Source: Rhyzopertha dominica (Eukaryota; Arthropoda; Insecta; Coleoptera; Bostrichidae). Taken from it: DNA of 64,000 nucleotides. The stretch spans positions 4,714,649-4,778,648 of the forward strand of contig QCXZ01000045.1 in NCBI GenBank assembly GCA_025024175.1, read 5' to 3'. The position numbers were made by a program, and so were the translations under genes. Shown here one piece after another: positions 61,091 to 64,000 of this stretch; the first letter of the stretch is position 1; each line of letters opens with the position of its first letter. The notes below the pieces were generated by a model. The model did not search any database and had not been told where the DNA came from. It worked only from the letters and a program-made list of their open reading frames with translations.

Positions 61091-61536
61091 ACACAGTCTA
61101 GAACATAATACTAATTGGACCAAAATATATAGCTAAGACACTGGGCATTTTCATGTCGATTGGATTACGAAAAAATTTCTACAAAATGGATTGTAAAGTG
61201 TTCGCGTATATTGAAACTTCTCAGTCTATCTGTCCCAGATTTAGAGACCATTCGGATTTTCTGAAAAGAGTTGCCACCATGTATAAAACTTTTTACGACC
61301 CTGAGGCAAAATAACAGTAAATTGAATGGAAACACTGGCTTTCCAAGACCAAAAAGTTTTGGGTCCAAAAATAGACTGGAAAAGTTCTTGCTTCAAATTT
61401 TTGTGGATAGTCGTTGTGTTACCGTTTTCACTGATTATCTGGACAGTGGATAAAACATTCACAACTGCTGACAAAATTGCGCGAAATGGTTGCCAAAGGC
61501 GTCTGCACAGAAGTTACACATTGAGTAAACAAAATT
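61091..61536. other. Unassigned, open frames on both strands
   Basis: Several 60-77 codon frames overlap here on both strands. The plus frame at 61326-61541 has a hydrophobic LWIVVVLPFSLIIWTV stretch that could be a membrane segment. I cannot assign a family. It lies between a LINE fragment and a mariner C-terminus and is probably transposon debris. Confidence 0.3.
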
Positions 61537-61716
61537 GGTGATTTCTGGTTCAAACTGGTAAACTGTCCTCCACATTTACCTGTCTTGTTTTCATCTGACT
61601 ACTATGTATTTTCCAAACCTGTAAAGGGTTTAAAAGAACGCAAGCTTTATACCAACAAAGAAGTTATGGAAGCTGTAAAAAGCTGGATAGCAGACGAGAA
61701 AGAAGAATCTTTATAA
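61537..61716 (+). mobile_element. Mariner transposase C-terminal relic
   Basis: One open plus frame reads VNCPPHLPVLFSSDYYVF, then KGLKERKLYTNKEVMEAV and KSWIADEKEESL before TAA. This fits the mariner end PPYSPDLAPSDYHLF..L....F....EV..AV..W. The final catalytic acid is retained in SSDYYVF. The upstream catalytic half is not recognisable. Confidence 0.7.
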
Positions 61717-62339
61717 GGCTTACAGCTACTACATGGCCGCTGTGTATTCAGTTCTATGCCGAGCTGCCTGCACTAGACCTAAACTGCACTTATGAGCTAT
61801 AATAATAGCGAATAGATCTATCTGCAGTTGGTTGCGGTGCAGACAGCGCAGCATAGACATGTATTTTATATACGATGGTGAATGCTTTCAGCGTCTATAA
61901 TATAAGATAATGTTTTCACGGAAAGATCGCTGTCTTTTGAAAACACTGACAAAAAGTTATTAGTCTGAAGTTTCGATTACACCTGTAATCTTTGTCTAAG
62001 ACGAAGAAACTCAAAATTTGCTTGACACAAGTTCAAACAAAATATGTTGACTAAAGTTTCATTTAAATATTTTAAGCCTTTTCGTATTAAATCGGCAGGA
62101 AGCAAAGGCCGCTCCTCAGGGTAGGCAAGGTAGGCGGCGACTTAAATATGAAAAACGAAAGTTTGAAATTAGTTTAAAAAGTTGATTACTTTAAAAATGT
62201 GGTTTTTGCATTATACATTATTGTACCAGTATTTGATATTTCATTGTTAAAATTGATTTAGTTCGTTACAACCTACTATAGGTGTCGCCTACCCTACTTG
62301 AAAGGCAACGAATCGCCGCTGGCATAATATAGAAATGCG
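61717..62339. other. Nothing recognised
   Basis: AT-rich and gene-free. GGTAGGCAAGGTAGGCGGCG near 62119 and a partly reversed echo near 62281-62300 (GTCGCCTACCCTACTTG) suggest a small inverted repeat. Confidence 0.4.
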
Positions 62340-62690
62340 GTAAGAAAGTACAGCATGAAGATAAATACAAAGGTCGTTTTAGAAACAAATGAGGATATCT
62401 GCTATAAACATACGATTGAAAGATAAAAGCTAGATCAAGTAATAAGATATAAATGCTCAGGAAAAGCCAGATTTAATAATGCAATGAAACTCTTATCACG
62501 CAATAAGCTCATTATTGCTTAATAAACAGAAAATGTCAATTCAAACAAAGATAAAAATATTCAAACACCAAAGCAAAATTCAAGCTGTCGAAATGCCTTA
62601 TATACGACTAAAGATGACAAAAGAAAGATTGGAATAAGAAACGACCAGATTAGATAGGAATTAGAAATAGTCAATACTAAATTTACTAAG
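62340..62690 (+). mobile_element. RTE-like LINE RT fragment (C-terminal part)
   Basis: The plus strand reads VVLETNEDICCKHTIER near 62373, followed by KLDQV and RYKCS (where EFKYLGS is usual), then GKARFNNAMKLLSRNKLI near 62460. This is the thumb region after YADD in RTE-like LINEs. It probably belongs with 60837-61090. Confidence 0.55.
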
Positions 62691-64000
62691 TCTGCAATTA
62701 AAAGTGGGTATTTAAAATACTATGCGTCCTACACTCTATGCCTTGGTAATGAGGGTCATTATTTTGTACCATATTATTAATAATGCGATCCATATGTATG
62801 TTTTATTACTAGTTCACAAACAAGTACCAATTTTTTATTCAGATGTTAACAAAATGTGCCTTTCCAAGACCCATACTAAATTCTTGATGTCTGTTTGTTA
62901 TCGCAAAGATATTTTAAACCATTCAGATTATATGATAAAGCTTGTTGATAAAATCTTAGCCAGTAATTTTTGTCTTTTATTATTACCGTTTATACCCTGT
63001 AATTGTTACTGACATTTTGATATTGAGATATCTACGTCAATGGGGTCTACCGCCACACTTTGTTATGTAAGAATCTAAGGCATATGGTGTATAAAAGATA
63101 TTTTGTAAATATAAAGCGAATGCCTGATATAATAAATGTTCATAGAATACGTGGAGTTGTAAATCGCTTAGTTTGTCTAGTTTCGCGTACAAAACCATTT
63201 AAATAAATCTATAGCGTGAGTATTGAAATGGAAAATGAATGATGGAATGATTCTAATAATCTAATTTAGAACAAATTTTTTCTCTGCTTCTGGAGACACT
63301 TACGTTTTGACATTATTAAAACCTTTTTTAATTCTGTATGAGTCCGATCGTTTCTTTCATATTTTCTAAGTATAATCAGTAATACGAAATGAACTGAATC
63401 TAGCAGTTTTGATATTTTTAGCGAATAACTCCTTTGTTAATCCCCGTTATCCTCCTCTCGTCCTTGTGTCACCGTAGACTTCATTTGTAAAACAACAGGT
63501 CGTTTATGCATAGAATTTCTCTTTTATGACATCCGAATGACAAACCGCCCGCCGCGCACTTCATTATCTGTACACACGTTAACAAGGAACGCTCATAATT
63601 GTTTATTGATTATTTTTTATTCAAAACACGGCATGACATTAAAGCGACATCATCTGCTCCCGAACCGGAGGATTTCGCAAGACACGTTACGCAAGACGAG
63701 GTTCGAGGGTCCTTATTAATAAATATTACGGCAACATTACGTGTAGTACGGCGTCTAGCGTATTAATATTATTCTTAATCTGATAGTCGTGTTGCGACAG
63801 GGGCCATTTTTCAGAGGTGCGCGTTATCGGGAGATCTTTTTTTAGAGAAGAATTTCGCACGGTATTACAATTGAAAGTACTTCGGGTGTCCGATTTCTCA
63901 ATGCCGACGGCGCTCAAAATGAGGCCAATTCTACGTACGCGGTCTTTTCTGTACCATTTTGACTATTATTAAGGATTGTAAACACCACCAACGTTCATAA
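62691..64000. other. No gene; GC-richer patch 63480-63950
   Basis: A 96-codon plus frame at 62722-63012 has no domain. 63480-63950 is GC-richer and gene-free, like other candidate non-coding patches in the window. Confidence 0.45.

Noticed and set aside
1..64000. tRNA, rRNA or known microRNA genes
   Set aside because: Looked for tRNA T-loop words, rRNA-like blocks and familiar insect microRNA seeds by eye; none found in a convincing context.

Overview
The window reads as nuclear DNA of an insect, possibly a beetle; the order is a guess. The basis is AT-rich, intron-poor-looking sequence, arthropod transposon families (errantivirus-type gypsy, Penelope, Tc1/mariner, pogo/Tigger, CR1/Jockey-like and RTE-like LINEs), insect-style THAP pieces and no operon-like coding. 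Almost no long open frame belongs to a host gene. The best host coding evidence is one short exon at 44229-44368 with a good acceptor, an ATG, a signal peptide and a GTGAGT donor. Two THAP zinc-finger fragments (23274-23363 and 26302-26478) are weaker candidates.

Layout. 1-4420: no recognised gene. 4421-5998: internally deleted errantivirus-like gypsy relic on the minus strand, with two LTRs, a primer-binding site and a broken env. 8049-8304: 3' end of a Penelope-like element (PLE). 8420-9560: tandem satellite with a period of about 106 bp, carrying many perfect heat-shock elements. 12028-13375: pogo/Tigger C-terminal relic next to a LINE RT relic. 16047-16705: LINE tail with a TCAA tail, beside an LTR whose promoter has heat-shock elements, TATA and an initiator-like site. 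18340-19560: RTE-like LINE, minus. 22170-23125: CR1/Jockey-like LINE, plus. 32600-34372: RTE-like LINE with its 3' tail. 41403-43920: mariner-like and LINE scraps. 45430-45795: short TIR element (MITE) with TA flanks; a half copy lies at 59471-59686. 47620-47806, 59090-59450 and 61537-61716: three mariner scraps. 48890-49760: PLE 3' portion. 51186-53890: Tigger/jerky-type element with a PLE inserted in it. 57375-58330: Tc1-like relic. 60837-62690: RTE-like LINE split by mariner-related sequence.

Between these relics lie GC-richer gene-free patches (for example 6230-6930, 17160-17480, 21090-21640, 28170-28500, 31170-31580, 40440-40870, 54900-55210, 60030-60300, 63480-63950). Some contain homeodomain-type sites. 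They resemble conserved non-coding or regulatory DNA inside large introns or intergenic deserts, but conservation cannot be tested here.

I did not find a clearly new multi-gene system. The most unusual signals are the heat-shock-element satellite, the heat-shock-type LTR promoter, the shared hammerhead-like 3' motif in three PLE copies, and the isolated signal-peptide exon.
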